Shown piece after piece: positions 16,022-16,903 of a stretch of DNA of 16,903 nucleotides (the first letter of the stretch is position 1; each line of letters begins with the position of its first letter). The notes beneath the pieces are model-generated. The model was not told where the DNA came from. It ran no database searches and saw only the letters and a program-made list of their open reading frames with translations. Origin of the DNA: an uncultured Cytophagaceae bacterium (GTDB taxonomy: Bacteria > Bacteroidota > Bacteroidia > Cytophagales > Spirosomataceae). Location of the stretch: positions 1 through 16,903 of the forward strand of contig CALLKB010000136.1 of assembly GCA_938008575.1 (NCBI GenBank), in the 5' to 3' direction. A program made the position numbers and the translations under genes.

Positions 16022-16903
16022 TGCGCATTTTATTTTTACATAGTTCTTCTGATGTGTATGGTGCCAGTAAAATATTTTTACAAACGGTGGCGATTGCACA
16101 AAAAAATGGTCATACTCCTGTTGTAGTGCTTTCAAATAAAGGTACACTCGAACAAAGCCTTATCAGAATGGGCGTGGATGTGCATATTGTTAATCTTGGT
16201 ATTATTCGTCGTCAATATTTTAATCTTACTGGTATCATTAACCGTTTTCAAAAATGGCGTACCGCTTATCGAGTATTGACTTCCATCATTCAGTCTCATA
16301 ACATTGACACCATCTACTCGAATACGGCTGCTGTATTGATTGGTGGTTTTGTTGCACGTCGCAATGGACTAAAACATATTTGGCATATTCATGAGATTAT
16401 AGAAAAGCCTGCCTTTCTTCATCGTTTTTTAGCAGGACGTTTTCGTGCTACCGCAGATCAATTAATTGTGGTCTCTAAAGCGGTTGAGCAACATTGGAAG
16501 CATGCATTGCCCTCAACTAAAATGGTACAAATTTACAATGGCATTGAGCCAGTGGAAGTCTCATCCCAACCTAGTTTTAAAGAAAGTCCGTCAATTCCCG
16601 ATAATGCCATAGTGATTGGTATGGCTGCAAGAATTCATTATTGGAAAGGCCAATCTTATTTTATGGAGATAGCGCGTGCTCTTTTATCCTTCCAACATCA
16701 ATCAGCTGCCAATCATCCGCCTATTTATTTTTTAATTGCAGGGGATCCTTTCCCTGGTTATGAATATTTATTAGATCAATTACAAGCTCAATTAAATGAT
16801 CCCATTTTTAAGGACCGTGTTTTTTATGTAGGTCTGGTAAAAGAAATGGATGTATTTTATCGTTCTATTGATTTGTTGATTTTACCTTCTCAATTACCTG
16901 ATC
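16021..16903 (+). CDS. Family-4 (GT-B) glycosyltransferase, 3' end beyond window
   Basis: The frame is open from the ATG in TAATG to the window end, 294 codons. No signal peptide or membrane helix is seen. The N-terminal GT-B domain opens with RILFLHSSSDVYGASKIFL, typical of glycosyltransferase 4-like N domains. The C-terminal domain shows RIHYWKGQ at 204-211 (the donor-binding R..xKG region), an IAGDPFPGYEYL segment, and YRSIDLLILPS at 280-290, just before the expected E-x7-E nucleotide-sugar motif, which is cut off. It likely adds a sugar to a lipid-linked glycan in O-antigen or exopolysaccharide synthesis. Coupling to the acetyltransferase half upstream fits a surface-polysaccharide locus. 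Sugar and acceptor are unknown. Confidence 0.9.
   Translation, partial: MRILFLHSSSDVYGASKIFLQTVAIAQKNGHTPVVVLSNKGTLEQSLIRMGVDVHIVNLGIIRRQYFNLTGIINRFQKWRTAYRVLTSIIQSHNIDTIYSNTAAVLIGGFVARRNGLKHIWHIHEIIEKPAFLHRFLAGRFRATADQLIVVSKAVEQHWKHALPSTKMVQIYNGIEPVEVSSQPSFKESPSIPDNAIVIGMAARIHYWKGQSYFMEIARALLSFQHQSAANHPPIYFLIAGDPFPGYEYLLDQLQAQLNDPIFKDRVFYVGLVKEMDVFYRSIDLLILPSQLPD

Overview
The window is from a Bacteroidota chromosome, most likely a Cytophagales-type bacterium (the order is inferred). Several things point there. There is a menaquinone gene (menD). An HU-CCDC81/SPOR membrane protein sits next to a glycine-rich TonB-type protein. A-rich stretches stand in place of Shine-Dalgarno sites. Four exact matches to the Bacteroidota -7 promoter box TAnnTTTG lie just upstream of genes, and base composition is AT-rich. 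No rRNA, tRNA, CRISPR array or insertion sequence was seen.

Layout. (1) 1-1664: an upstream gene's terminator hairpin, then menD. (2) 1650-2390 (minus): a TPR lipoprotein whose 3' end overlaps menD. (3) 2391-3105: a 41-bp divergent promoter region, then a cyclophilin gene coupled to a small conserved ORF. A terminator-like hairpin lies inside that small ORF. (4) 3102-4871 (minus): a secreted M61/PDZ peptidase. (5) 5042-13522: one tightly packed six-gene operon with intergenic distances of -4 to 6 nt: 1009-aa TPR protein, plugless TonB-receptor-like barrel, HU-CCDC81/SPOR inner-membrane protein, TonB-like protein, folC and trmB. It ends in a bidirectional terminator shared with gap. (6) 13550-14542 (minus): glyceraldehyde-3-phosphate dehydrogenase. 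(7) 14543-15046: about 500 bp without a gene, rich in inverted repeats and with one GC-rich island. (8) 15047-16903: the start of a polysaccharide-type locus, an acyltransferase coupled to a family-4 glycosyltransferase that runs off the window.

The most unusual object is the gene at 15047-16021. Residues 1 to about 171 are a near-canonical DapD (tetrahydrodipicolinate N-succinyltransferase). From about residue 172 the protein is a WbbJ/colanic-acid-type hexapeptide O-acetyltransferase. Proline and valine codon choice changes at the join. Either two left-handed beta-helix enzymes recombined in frame, placing a glycan locus behind a dapD promoter, or the assembly is chimeric there.

The first four genes of the long operon together span the envelope: outer-membrane barrel, periplasmic TPR array, peptidoglycan-binding SPOR domain anchored to a cytoplasmic HU-like domain, and a TonB-type linker. 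No ExbB/ExbD is present although both ends of the operon are visible. Three start sites (menD, the large TPR gene, gap) were moved downstream from the longest reading frame, because the longer versions run into a terminator or promoter.
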